NCBI GenBank assembly: GCA_035582835.1 | Contig: JAYKAV010001842.1 | Location: 691,989-755,988, forward strand | Reading direction: 5' to 3' | Length of the DNA stretch: 64,000 bases | From: Phoebastria nigripes | Taxonomy: Eukaryota; Chordata; Aves; Procellariiformes; Diomedeidae | Shown: positions 1 to 11,500 of the stretch, piece by piece | How the letters are laid out: the number at the start of each line of letters is the position of its first letter | How positions within the stretch are numbered: the stretch's first letter is position 1 | Program-made: the position numbers and the translations under genes | The notes under the pieces: model-generated | Told to the model about the DNA's origin: nothing | Seen by the model: only the letters and a program-made list of their open reading frames with translations | Databases searched by the model: none

Positions 1-201
1 CTTCCTCCTCGGGCTGGAAATGACACTGCTTTGCCGGCTCATCCCGCCCAGCACCAGCCCCCGTGTGTGGGGTCGGAGCCGGGGCGTTAGGGGGATTTCT
101 TGCATTCCTGTAAAGGGGAAGGACAGCGCCTTCTCCTTTGCAGAAAAGCCCAGTCGGCAAGATCTGGGNGAAACAAGCATCCGACAGCAGGGAGCAAACC
201 C

Positions 202-260
202 TATATAAAGAAAGCCCTGCCAGCTGCAGGGCCCTGCAAGCAAGTGGTGGCTTTCCCAAG
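202..260 (+). promoter_or_regulatory. PLA2G5: TATA box and non-coding first exon of the PLA2G5-like gene
   Basis: A strong TATA box (TATATAAAG, 202-210) is followed about 50 bases later by an AAG|GTAAGT splice donor at 260/261. This is best read as a core promoter with a short non-coding exon of about 30 bases, ending at 260. It would splice to the acceptor at 678-679 (TTTCCCAG), just before the start codon at 693. The exact transcription start is inferred from TATA spacing only. Confidence 0.7.
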
Positions 261-692
261 GTAAGTGGGGATGGAGGAACGCTTTTCCTCCCTTTCCTAC
301 TTTAACNAAAAGCCACAATGCAAGCGGGGAGCGAGGTCCACACCGGGAAAGCAGGAGCAAAGGAGAGGCTACCTGAAATGCCAGCCCAGAGGCAGAGCAG
401 CGGGGTGCAGCCCTCGAGGGCTGATCGTTCCTCCGACTTTTCTTCCTTTCCCTTCGTTTTGCTTTTTCCCACCCCTCCACCATCCAATTCCCATCGCTTC
501 ACATCTGCGACGCAGCAGCACTTTGTGCCAAAGCGATGGCGACGGGCGCATCCTCACCCCCCTCATCTCCCCTAATCCCCGGAGGTGGGGAGCATCTCTG
601 GCCCCAGACGAGGAGGGAAGCAAAAAAGAAAGTGGTTGATATAATAGGGAAATTACANGGGTTTGGTTTCCTTTCCCAGGGCTGTGAAAAAG

Positions 693-1576
693 ATGAACTC
701 TCTCCTCACCTTCACTGTGCTGTTTGCTTGGGGTGAGTGTCCTCACTTGCACCAGTCCCACGGCTCTCCGTGCAGTTGCAGCCACAGAAATTAGGACCAG
801 ACTGGCGATTTCTTAACCTTTCCCCATCACCACCTCTCCAAAACACGCAACAACTCTCCTGCACTGAGCCGGGGATACGTTTCCTCTCTGTTGCATCTAT
901 TCATTTTTAAGACATCACCAGCCTGGTACCAGTTTGGGGGCTGGAGGGGTGCGGGGATGCTGGTGGGGAGCCAGGTGTCGGCGTGAGCCCCACTGAATTT
1001 CCCCCGCAGGCTTGTCCCTGGCTCACGGGAGCCTCTGGGAGCTGCACAAGATGATCACGAAGGCGACGGGGAAAAACGCCTTGCTGCATTACTCCTCCTA
1101 CGGCTGCTATTGCGGCTTGGGGGGCAAAGGGCAGCCCAAGGANGCCACAGACAGGTAAGCACCCACCTAAAAATCTCCCTGCCCAAAACCATCCTTGTAT
1201 GGTTTCAAATTTGGGGGGTAGGGGGGAAAAAAACCCCAACCCCCAAAGCCTCGAGCTCCCGTACAGATGCTGCCAGCTGCATGATACCTGCTACAACAAC
1301 CTCCTGAGCTACCGCTGCAATGCCAAGATGCAGGGCTACCACTACGGCTGGCACAGCGGCAGCCCCTCCTGCAGTAAGTAGGACCCAGGCAAAGGGGGTG
1401 TCATCCCCCCCCTCAAGCCGGGGCTGACCCTGGGCTCCCCTCTGCCTGCAGGAGACAGCTCCTGGTGCGCTCAGCTCTCCTGCGAGTGCGACCGCAGCCT
1501 GGCGCTTTGCCTGAAGCGAAGCATCAGTAGCTACAGCAAACGCTACCGTTTCTACCCCAAGCACCGGTGCCGGTGA
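693..1576 (+). CDS. PLA2G5: Secreted phospholipase A2, group V-like
   Basis: Four coding exons: 693-732, 1010-1154, 1267-1373, 1452-1576, all with GT-AG junctions and matching phases, giving 138 aa, the length I recall for human PLA2G5. Residues 1-20 form a signal peptide (MNSLLTF..LAHG). The calcium loop YGCYCGLGG is at 44-52, the active-site motif CCQLHDTCY at 63-71 (His67, Asp68), and the second catalytic Asp is Asp111 in CECD. The protein should be a secreted, calcium-dependent enzyme cleaving the sn-2 acyl chain of phospholipids. Group II enzymes have a Cys after HD and a six-residue tail ending in Cys. Here that Cys is Thr69 and the tail is absent, as in group [10 protein letters not shown] also resembles group V. 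The C terminus ([12 protein letters not shown]) is very basic, suggesting binding to heparan sulfate or anionic membranes. Codon 58 is GAN, so Asp or Glu. As I recall, human PLA2G5 lies opposite in strand to PLA2G2A/2E; here all three share a strand. Confidence 0.88.
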
Positions 1577-1687
1577 TGGGAGCCAGGATGCGGGGCCAGA
1601 GCACACGCGTGGATTCTGCATCCAGATCGCCTACGTCCCTGCCTGCAGAGACCACGTTAGTGCTGCTGTAAATATAATCAACGTGAA

Positions 1688-1693
1688 AATAAA
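1688..1693 (+). terminator. PLA2G5: Polyadenylation signal of the PLA2G5-like gene
   Basis: AATAAA lies 112 bases after the stop codon, giving a short 3' UTR. It is the first canonical signal downstream of the gene. Confidence 0.75.
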
Positions 1694-2482
1694 CAATGTG
1701 CTTAAGCCACTCTGGTCCTCTGTGAGCTGCTGCTGGGCAGAAAGAGAAATGCCCGTAAATACTCAACATCATCCTCTCCAAACATACCCCAAACTTTGCA
1801 NAAACTCTGCCTCGGCCCCTGCGTCACTCCGGGCTGCAGCCCATGGGGAGGGGGGGGGTTTGGCCAGCAAGGGAAGGGGCGTAGCATAAAGCATTTTTGG
1901 GACAGACGAGTCATTTCGGCGCTTCCAGTTCGGAGCCCGCAGGCCAGACACGGAGGGCAGCGCTCTCCCTGGGAGGACGGGCTGGCAGCGAGGAATCGAT
2001 CCCCCGGTGAGCGACTCCCACCCTCGCCTCCCTGCTGCGATGGGGTGGTTGCATTGCTGCTGCGGAAACAAAAATACAGGGGGGACGTTGGGAGGAGGCA
2101 GCGGGCGTGCTGCTTTCTGCTGTTTTCCATGCCTGTAGATAAAGTGTCATTGCTTTCAGATAAACACTCAGCTGGGAAGTTGCAGGCCCAGGGGGATAGC
2201 TGCACTGCTGCTGCAAAGCGATGCCCTGGGTGCCAAAAGTGGTGGGACAGGAGGTAGGAGATGCTCGGGAGGTGGGACAGCTTCAGAAAGCGTTTGCTTT
2301 CGGCCAAGGGACAGCAACACAGATGCAAGGGAGTACGGCTGCCTTCCTCCCTCCAAATTTTGGGGGGGCATTTGACCTGAATTTCAGAGGGACAAGGTTT
2401 GCAATGCAGNGCCTGTTGATCGGCCACGCTGCCTGGCTGAGTCTGTCCTCCGTTTCTCCTCACAGGCCCGGGTGAGAGGAAG

Positions 2483-3717
2483 ATGAAGGTCCTGCTGACG
2501 CTGGCGGTGCTGCTTGCCTGCAGTAAGTGCAGCCATTCCCCGACCCACGGACGGGAGCCAGGCTGCAGCCCCACGCCGATGTGGGGAGCATCCCCAACCC
2601 CCCGTGCACTCCATGGGGAGACTCCCAGCAAAGCCCTCCTCTCCCCGGGCCTCATTTCTGCATATAACTTGCAAAAATCACATTTTCTGGTCACTCTAGG
2701 TGTGTTCACGGCTCGTGGAAAGCTCCCCCGCACGTTCACACCGGGACTCGAGGGAAGCACCGTAGGAAATCTGACCGCCCACGGTTGCTACTGGGGATGG
2801 GGCAGCAGCGGCACGTCGAAGGCTTCAATGGACCGGTACAGGCAGCGCTGCCTGGGATGGCTAATGCTGGCCCTGGGACAGCTAACGCTGGCCCTGGGGT
2901 AACCCTGGGGCTTGTGAGCAACCCCAGCAGCATCCTCTGAAGCTTTGCAAAATGCAGACCAGGCAATGGGCAGCAGCAGAAAGGGAACAGGTTTTAGGGA
3001 AGGGGGGAAAGCGAGGCAGCGTTCACCCCTAATTCCAGCCCTGTAGTCAATAGGGTCATGCCAGTGACGACCAGCTGAAGTCAACGGGATGGCACCAGAG
3101 GACGGGGACGGACCCAAAGCCAGGGTGCACAAGGGCTCTCGGAGCTGGGCAGGGGTTGCACGGGGAAGCAGAGAAGAGGCTTGGCATGGGAACGGGCTAG
3201 GAAGAACAGCTTCTGGGTGATTTAGAGCAGGAGGAGGATGCAAATGCTGATGGCTCTTCCCACCTGGCTTGCAGAGCCAGTTTCAGGTAGGTTAGAAGCA
3301 GCTGGTACCATGTTTCGGATGAGGCCAGGCTCTCCTTCTCACTGCAGGTGCTGCCTGCTCCGTGCCTGCTGCTACGCCAAGCTGGCTGCCCGGCGGTGCC
3401 GCGTGGGACCGATCCAGCCCCTTTTGGTGCCCCGGGCGGGAATCCCCACCTGCAGTGAGTCCCCGCAGTCGCGGTTCGGGATGCCTCTTTCCAGACCATC
3501 TCCCTCCTTTGCGGTGCCCTTTTTCAGGGCAGCACCCCAGGGATCTTCCCGAAAAGAAGGTCTCAGATGTGCTTTCTCTCCGGTCCCTGCAGGATCTGGG
3601 ACCTGGTGCCAGAGAGGTGTCTGCAGATGTGAGCGGGCAGCCTGGCTCTGCCGGATGCGCAGCCGGGGGCTGCTCCGGCGTCGCAGCAAGTGCCGGGGAC
3701 GAGCCGGGCGGTGTTGA
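2483..3717 (+). CDS. Secreted PLA2-like protein with destroyed active site, arginine-rich
   Basis: Four coding exons: 2483-2522, 2700-2835, 3348-3454, 3593-3717. All junctions are GT-AG, the phases match, and there is no internal stop: 135 aa. A 3' splice acceptor at 2464-2465 precedes the ATG, so a non-coding exon lies upstream. It has a signal peptide (MKVLLTLAVLLAC..) and the sPLA2 cysteine framework, including the CC pair at 60-61 and the group II tail C-x6-C at the end. The catalytic parts are lost: the calcium loop reads HGCYWGWGS at 41-49, the active site is CCLLRACCY (Arg64, Ala65 where the neighbour has His64, Asp65), and the second Asp is Glu108. The mature part has about 21 Arg and 4 Lys against 3 acidic residues. 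SGTWCQR in the last exon is shared with the gene at 6612, so the two are paralogues. Its place between the IIE-like and V-like genes is that of PLA2G2A. It may be a non-enzymatic cationic protein or a gene in decay; expression is unknown. Confidence 0.7.
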
Positions 3718-4083
3718 AGCAAAAGAGCTTTTTGCAAAACCACCTCCAAGCTGGTAAGAAAAGGGACGTAGGAGCGTTTCCCAACCCTGGCAGGTCTCCT
3801 CCTCAGGGCTTTTTGGCTTTTACACGAGGACAACCACCCTCTCGTGAAGCTGNGTCACTATACACTGGATCCAAGGAGGGAGAGCAGCAGCACAGATGCA
3901 ATGTTTCAGCACAGAAAAACAAGGGAAGGGTGGACACCTGTGCCTTGTCCCTGCGAAGGGCGAGATGGAAACCAGCACGAGCCTCTCCGCTGACACTCAT
4001 TTCCCCTTGGCTCGAGCTCCCCGTGCAGCCTGTCAGCTCCCTCTGCTTTTTGCTTCACTGCAGATTCTCTTCTGTTGCTCCAA

Positions 4084-4089
4084 AATAAA
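4084..4089 (+). terminator. Polyadenylation signal of the PLA2-like gene
   Basis: AATAAA lies 367 bases after the stop codon of the inactive PLA2-like gene and is followed within 40 bases by a GT-rich stretch (GGTCCTCGGTGTGACGTG), as expected of a real poly(A) site. An intact poly(A) signal is weak support for the gene still being transcribed. Confidence 0.6.
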
Positions 4090-4129
4090 ACCAGAGAGCG
4101 CAAAACATCGGTCCTCGGTGTGACGTGAC

Positions 4130-6540
4130 TCAGCTGAACCCAGCGACCACCCCTTGCAGCTGGCGAGGAGAAGCTAACCTCTTAGCTAGATTTCCCATTG
4201 AAATACCCAGAAAAAAATGACACCCGAGAGGCGATGNATCTCCCACCGACATGCATCTGCACCCCTGAACTCCCCCCCTGCTTAGCCCCGAGCCTTCAGG
4301 CTCTGAAAACTTGCAATTGCTCCGAGATAGAGAAATCAAAGCCGGTGCAAAGGGCTGTGGGCAGGCGCGATGCTGTGGGAGGGCCGGATGCTGGCAACCT
4401 TTTCTGCGACCGGGAGCTCGCTCTTGCCTCACACCCAGCGCAGAGCAAAACAGATTTCTCACCAGAAAAGAATGTTTTGGCCCAATTCTGCAACAACCCC
4501 GAGCACGTCCCCTAGGAAAAGGCAGTTCAGGCGGTGGCTGCTTCCCCCCACCGCCACCGTAGCGTCCCCACGGCGCAGGTTTCCTGCCCTGCAGACCAAT
4601 TCAGCAGGGTTGACCCCCCCGGGAGGTCTCAGCGCTGCAAACCCCCGGGGTGTTCAGCAATGAAATACAGCCACAGAAACAGCAATGAAATGCTATTTCC
4701 CCAGGGGTTGATGCCCTGGGCATTGGCAGCTGTAATTCCCACCCTGGCTTGCCCCAAAGCTGAAGTCAACTGCACCAGGAAATATCCCTTAAATCAGAAA
4801 TGCTTCCCTCCAGCTATAACCCAGGCATCGAGCTCTACCACCCTCCTTGTCCAGCAGCATTGAGTCCTGGGGGAGACAAGGAAGGAGCGGGCAGCCCTTC
4901 GCCCACCAGCTGCTGTTTGCAAGGCATAAATCAAGGATCAAATCCTCGCCAAGATGGGAGGGGGCAATCACGCAGACAGATTGCAGGCCAGGATGAGCTG
5001 AAACACACTCTCCCTGTTTAAATTCTGGGTGAATTTTAACTATCTATGTATTTTTGTGCTTAGACAGCTGGCTGTATGAATCCNTTCATACAGAGCTCCA
5101 AGTGCTGATGTGCTGGCTCAGATACTGCACNCCCTCGGTACAATGCAATAAATTGGGCTGCAGAAGTTGTGTTTTGCATACCGCAAAAGAGGAACAAAAT
5201 CCACATCTTCCCAGGAGGCGTTTGGCCCCAGGGTGGGGGAGGTCTTATTTCACATTTGGAGAAGGGCTACTGCAAACCTGCCGCGGGTAGAGGAGTTGGG
5301 GCGGATGGTCTTTCACCTGGAAGCTCAGCCAGTTTGATGCACAAAAATGTACCTTATTCCCCAGTGATTAAAAACCAGCTGCGGACTCAGAAAGTCTTGA
5401 ATTATGGCAAGCCCTGGTTTGGCTAATTAACTCCCCGCCGTCCCAGGGGTCTACTTAAATTGGCCCGGAGAGCCAACAAGGCAAATGGCACGTGCCAGAG
5501 GGGGGGGAAGAGATTTTGCTGAGGCCCTGACGTGAGTTCCCTTTTCTCACCATCTCTCCGATTTCCATGCAAGATGCATCCTTGTTCCCTGCCTCAGTTT
5601 CCCTATCAGCAATGGCGGGGATTTCCTCCCCCTGGCTTGGTCCCTGCCCATGCTGGGGTTCCCCGCAAAGCGGTGCAGAGCGGTGCTATGCACCTGCAAT
5701 CTCTGCCAGAAGAAAACTGCTAAAATGATTGTTCGGCATCACCTAGTTAATTAGAGATTCTCTCCAAGCAAACGATGTAACCATCCTTTTTTTACCCTCC
5801 CATTACACACCACTTGCATCCTTTTTCCTTACCCTGTTTCTTGCCTTATTTTGCTTCTACATAAAGGTGAACCAGACACCTCGTGCAATGGTCGGTGAGC
5901 ATTGCCTGCTCTGTTTTGAGAGCAAGACTATGTGCAGCACCCAGTGTATATGGGACAGCGATGGAGCATCCCCATATNCAAGGAGCATCCGGGCAGTGAC
6001 AAGCTCCCACTAACAAGAAAACCAGCACACAGGGCCTTTGCTCAGCCCTACCTTCAGCCGCAGCCCGCCTTGGAGGACCACTGGACCTTCCTTGGCTCAC
6101 GGCGCTGCATCTCACCCACTTTGGTAAGTCAGAAGCAGAGGATGCTTTGCACTGGCTGCATTTTCTCCCTGCCCAGGTAAGTCATGATGGAAACAGTAAG
6201 ATACAGAATGGTGTTTTCTAATCAAGACATCAAAAAACTAACAGTTATNCAGGAATAAAGTGGTTCCCGTTCTCCCTCAAGTTCTCCCATTTTGCTCAGG
6301 GAGGCATTGGGATGCTGAGATACCCAGAGCCGTGCACAGACTCAAGCCCAGTCTGCCCCACTCATCCCAGTCCACCGAAACCTCCCCTGCAAAGGGCTCC
6401 CCCAGCGTAGGGCATCCTGCAGCTGGCGCCTCCAGCAATGCCAAGAGAGGCTTGCAAACACAGTGGAACCGATACAGAGAAGATTGTCAATATTTGCCTG
6501 CTTTGGGCTCTCCAGAGGAGGGGCCCTGCCAAGTGGGTAC
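4130..6540. other. Intergenic stretch with no gene seen
   Basis: No open frame here has a splice context or a recognisable motif. I looked for a fourth PLA2 copy by its YGCYCG and CCxxHD codon patterns on both strands and saw none. Several single N bases occur (for example 4237, 5084, 5131, 5978, 6249). Confidence 0.6.
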
Positions 6541-6548
6541 ACAGTGGC

Positions 6549-6557
6549 CATAAAAGG
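6549..6557 (+). promoter_or_regulatory. PLA2G2E: TATA-like box of the PLA2G2E-like gene
   Basis: CATAAAAGG lies about 60 bases before the start codon at 6612. Normal TATA spacing puts transcription start near 6580, with a 5' UTR of about 30 bases in the same exon as the ATG. This differs from the other two PLA2 genes here, whose ATG follows a splice acceptor. Confidence 0.55.
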
Positions 6558-6611
6558 TGCCACCGGCAGCACCTCGGGCTCACCCAAACACCGGAGCTGC
6601 CACCGCCAGAC

Positions 6612-8334
6612 ATGAAGCTCTTCTTGCTGCTCCTCTGCTGTGAGTACCTCCCGCAACAGCTCTCACCCCACTGGACGAGGCGGTGGGGGAAGCCTGGTGC
6701 TTACAATTTCTATCCATAAAGTTGGGGAGGGTGAAAATGCTNGTTTTTGCTACAGAGGGGTGGGACGGGAGGAGGTTGCTTTTCCCGGTGCTCCTAAACT
6801 CCTGTCTCCAGTTGCAGGGCTGGCCCCCGCCGGCTGCAACGTGATTCAGTTCGGTTCAATGATCAAGCACACGACTGGGAAATCGGCACTGTCCTACAAT
6901 GGTTATGGCTGCTACTGCGGCTTGGGAGGATCCAAACAGCCGGTGGATGCGACCGACTGGTAAGTTGGGACCTGGTGAAGGCAGAGCGGGTGCCCCCAGC
7001 CCTCCTCACCTCCCTCTCCCTGGGTACAGCAAGGGGAATGCTTGCCCCTGCTCCTGGGAGCTGAGATAGCAATGCAAAAATCATTGCTCATCCTTAACAC
7101 TTCTTTAAAAGTTGCTTAGTAGCGGTAGGTGATGCGCATCAGCGTTTCTTCTGCCTTTGTAGCATTAGGCAGAAATGCATCGGGATCCAACTACCACCTG
7201 GGCTAACTGAAAGCAGCCATTAGGTGTTCTGCAATGGTGCTGCAGCAGAGAAATAGGAAAGCAATTAGAGAGCTGTGCTGACAATGNCAGAAAGGCATGA
7301 GTCACCCTCCCTCGTTCCCATGGCTGGGCAATGCCAAGGAGAACAAGGCTGTTGCACGACCGTGCACCGAACCTGCGCACAAACGCAAGACATTTCTCAT
7401 GGGGGCTGTGCACCATCAGATGTTCACCACCGCAGTATCGTCCCCACCGCTCCCCGCCCTGCCCTGCCCACCACTCTTGTGCTCCCAGGTGCTGCCAAGC
7501 CCACGACTGCTGCTACAAGAAGGTGTCTTCCTCTCGCTGCAGTCCCAAACTGGTCACGTACAAATACTCCACCTGGGGAAGCCAGATAATCTGCGGTAAG
7601 AGATGGCGCGGGGTCAAAGCCGCGAGCGGGAAGGCACAACCATCCATGCTCTCGGGGGACCCCTCTTCCAAGATGTCCTTTAGACCACCCTGGCTTGGAA
7701 AACGCTTGCTGGGAAGGGGGTGGAAATGAGGGAAGAGTGCCAGGAACAGGGCAAACATTTATTTGCTAGGACTATGGTGAAGTTTAGAGCTTGGAGACCT
7801 CCCAAAGGAGGGGGCTTGCCCTTCTGTAGAGGCCAAATACTGAGGGTTTGAGATGACCCTCCCATCTTGGATGGGGACCTGGCACTGCTGCCCTCATTTC
7901 CCCAGAGCAAACACTGTTGTTTCATGGCGAGTGGATCAAAACAAAGCACTTCCCTGCGATCAAAGCAAGTATCTATACATACCTAGGTAAATAAACTAAA
8001 TTAAATGGTCCCTCCAGGGCCACGCATGGTTTGTAGCCGGGTAGCTCCACGCACCAGAGGCAAGAGGAGGACTACCCGAGACACCCCAAACTCAACGCAG
8101 GGGGCTGTGTACACTGCAGGGTCGGTCCAAAAGACATCCCCTGACTCTCGCACCCTTCACCTGACTCCATCCCCCCAAAATCTTCTTCCAGGATCCGGGA
8201 CTTGGTGCCAAAGACAGAGCTGTGAGTGCGACAGGCAGGCAGCAGAGTGCTTCCAAAGGACAGCCAGGACCTACCGCAACTATTACAAGAATTACCCCAA
8301 CATTCTGTGCAAGGGCCCAACTCCCTCCTGCTAG
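6612..8334 (+). CDS. PLA2G2E: Secreted phospholipase A2, group IIE-like
   Basis: Four coding exons: 6612-6639, 6812-6959, 7489-7595, 8192-8334, with GT-AG junctions and matching phases: 141 aa. The signal peptide is about 17-19 residues ([17 protein letters not shown]). The calcium loop YGCYCGLGG is at 41-49, the active site CCQAHDCCY at 60-68 (His64, Asp65), and the second catalytic Asp is Asp108 in CECD. All group II marks are present: Cys after HD, and the tail CKGPTPSC, close to the ending I recall for PLA2G2E. VDATDWCC also resembles that family member. It should hydrolyse the sn-2 ester of phospholipids outside the cell with calcium. Synteny supports the call, since this is the PLA2 gene nearest OTUD3, as PLA2G2E is in human. 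Another group II member (2A or 2D) is the alternative. It is tail-to-tail with OTUD3. Confidence 0.88.
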
Positions 8335-8492
8335 ACACGCCGGGCTCAAAACCTGACGGAAACGGTCTAATTTGTGGGGGTTTTGCCTTCCCTGTGGCCA
8401 GGTGGGGCATGGCATGGCCCCGCGGCACCAAAAAGGCGTCCAGCGCCTTTCCACAGAGCCGGTGCACAGGGAAAGCCTGCTCCCCATGATTA

Positions 8493-8498
8493 AATAAA
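8493..8498 (+). terminator. PLA2G2E: Polyadenylation signal of the PLA2G2E-like gene
   Basis: AATAAA lies 159 bases after the stop codon, within ATTAAATAAATCATAAAAAC. A second AATAAA follows about 30 bases later (CAAATAAAAATAG). Confidence 0.65.
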
Positions 8499-8559
8499 TC
8501 ATAAAAACAAGGGAATCCCTACAAATAAAAATAGATTTTCAAAGGCAATTTGTAAAGCA

Positions 8560-11500
8560 TGTCCAGCGTCGTGTTTGTGTTTCGGGAATCGATGGTGGAA
8601 GGGGTAGGAAACAGTGTGGAGCTTCACAGCTGATTTTCTGAAGTATTTATGCATGCACACAGTTTTGCATCTTCTTCTCAGAAAACATTTACCAGAAGTG
8701 ACAAGCACTTAGCAGCCAACAGGTAAATCTTAAGAGCTTCAGAGAAAAAAAAAAAGATCAACAGAAACAGTGAGCGGCTGCTGTGCCCTGACCCCAAACC
8801 AGGCTCCAAACCCAGCTCCCCTCAGGGAGCTTGGCTGCAACACAGCCCCATCCCGCTCCTAATGACTATTTAAGCAATTAATACTCACTAAAGCCGCAGG
8901 GGAGGGTGGTGGTGGTGGTCTCAGGGGTTTGGGGTGGCTCTTTCTTGCACACCATCTCCAGCAAGTCCTCACGGGGCTGCAGCCAGCCGGGCAGGTCTCC
9001 TCAGGCCACAACTCCCTGCAGCCACCTAGTCCCTCACCACAGCTGCACACAATCCACAATTAGCCTAACGAGGCCCCTCACACCTGGGCCTCAATGGAGG
9101 CACCTCTGCTTTTAATGCCATCTCCAGAGATGTGTTCTGCACGCCTTCAGAGCGGGGGTCCTACAATAAACATGCTTTAATGGTATTTTCTTTGAGTTTC
9201 ACTTCAGCGTCAAGGGCTCCTGCCCGACTCCATTAAGCGTTTCATCACGAGCAACATCCCTACCCTTTCCTCACGCTTCCTACAGTAAACGTGGTATCTT
9301 TGGAACTCCAGAACACTCGTTTCTCCTTTTACTCATTTTCTGGTGCCACTCAAGGGCTTTGGGATGAGAAAGGAGAGAGCTGGGACAGAGCTGATGAAGC
9401 CAATGCTGCCCTCCAAGGTTTGTGTCTGCAAACGGGCTCCGCTCCAGGCAGCGGCAAGGAACGATCACACAGCTCAACACGAGCATAAACCATCTCCATT
9501 TTGTACAGCACTGGAGTATGGGTCATTCTTCATGCACAATTTCCCTCCCTTTCTGCAGTTTCCAAAGCTTGTGAAAGCTGGCAGGTGAATGTACACCCCA
9601 GCAGCTGGATCGCGTCCCCAGGAAGGGTCCAGGTTGTGCAGACTCATTAATCTGAAAGTTTTGCCTTTAACCCACAGCACACCCCGTACACACAACTCCC
9701 TTCGCGCAGTTCAGCTGGCACATCTTTGCAACCTTTATTGCACTCGCATCCAAAAACAGAGGAAGTTTGGTTTGGTAACAGAAGCAGGTGCTTTGCTGAG
9801 AGTCCGGAGGGGGAAAGGAGAAGAAAACTCTCATGTAGTTTCAACAGACTCCAACAGAAAAGGAAGGCGCCTTCTGAGAGCACTGCAGATGTGGATACCA
9901 CAGATGATGTGACTTCTGCTGCTATTCAAGCACTGCAGATGAGGCGAAGCTGTTGTTAAATAAACCAAAAGGCAGCCCTCCAAGAAGGAACAGGGTACAC
10001 CAGAAACTGAGTAGCACAAGCAGAAAAAGCCCTCCCATACATAGCAAGGCCAAGACACGCTTATGGACATCAGACAGAACCTGGCTAAAGGCTTAAAACT
10101 TCCAGTTCAGCTGAACTCCTTACCTGCAGGAGCAGGATTTGGAAAAAAATAAGTCTGGGGAAGATGATGGTGGTTGATAGGATACAGGGAAAGCAGCTTT
10201 CTACATTGTCCTGCCACGTACTCACTTTCAAGAGGCTGACAGTGACCCTGCCGGTCCAGCAGCAGTCAAAGCATGCTCCTGGCCCTCTGCCCACTTGTGA
10301 CCCTCAAAGACGTAAGCTAGCAGCGAGTAACAAACAGTAATCCTCCTCAAATACCAAGGGAGCATGCAGTGCTTATTGTCCTATGACCGCATATTACGAA
10401 GCACAGTTAGCTCCACCAAAGAGTAAACACGAGCTATGAATCACGATGTTTCTCTTTTCTTGTCTCTCACCTCCCTTCCTCCTGCAAGGAAAATCTACAA
10501 CCTGTTTACAAAGCAAATTCTCTGCAAAGNGAGTTCCCTGAGGAACCCTGCATAATGATTCCCTAGAAAAAACACACATTGTAAGGGCAGGTGGAAATTT
10601 CAACAGCTAAAGGAAAAATCTAGAACAGACAAAATGAAAGTTTTAACNTCTTTGGATACAAAATGTTTGTGCAGGTACAAAGCTATCCTGGCAAAAATAA
10701 AGAGAATTTGCCTGGTCTAACAAGACTTATAAGCCCGGCACATTAAGAGTTTGTTTTAATCATATTACACTTGGAAATGGAAGTGTTTTCAGCCACATAT
10801 TTGGTTACAGGTATCAGAGGCCATGAGCTGAAGGTCAGGCTCTCTCCCTCCCATTTAAGACACGCTGCTGTTGCAGGCCTGCCCGCTTATCCTGGACAGG
10901 ATGAGGTTAGGTTTTAGGTCCCTTCACACCTACAGAAGCTCAGCTTCCTGTCTGCTGGCTACAGGACAACTCCCTTCGCAGCTCTCCAGGCTTGAAGCAA
11001 CAATAATCCTCCTATCAGCTTNGGCTCAAGAAGGCAAAAAAGCAATTCATTAAGATCAAACATCTAATTTATAGTGTACAACTGCAAATTCTTACTATCT
11101 TTTCAAACTTGCAGAACCCACCCACCTTCCAAATCAAAATATGGCCAGGCAAGACAAAAGTGACACATTTCCCTGAACTACCTTGCTATGCCCGCTGTCT
11201 TCAACTCATCACACTGGTGGAGTGACTTGCACTTTCTCCCAATTAAGCTATGACATGCTATTCTTTCCACTACTGTAAAAGTGACTGTTTTGGGGAAAAA
11301 GAATTTCAGGAAGCAACATTGCTAACAACAGGCTAAGGTTAGCATAAAATGGATTTTACCAAAGTAATTTTTCACTTTAAGAATAGTACTGTGAATTCAA
11401 GGCTCATCCATGCTCTTCCTACCTATGAAATACTACTCAGATTTCCCTCTACGGTGGTTACTCATGCCTACCACTGGCACTTAGAGCAGCACATAACACG

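Noticed and set aside
1702..2760. 352-codon open frame on the - strand between the first two PLA2 genes
   Set aside because: It lies across the region between the first PLA2 gene's 3' end and exon 2 of the second gene, in GC-rich DNA, has two unresolved codons, and shows no domain, no low-bias composition and no splice context.
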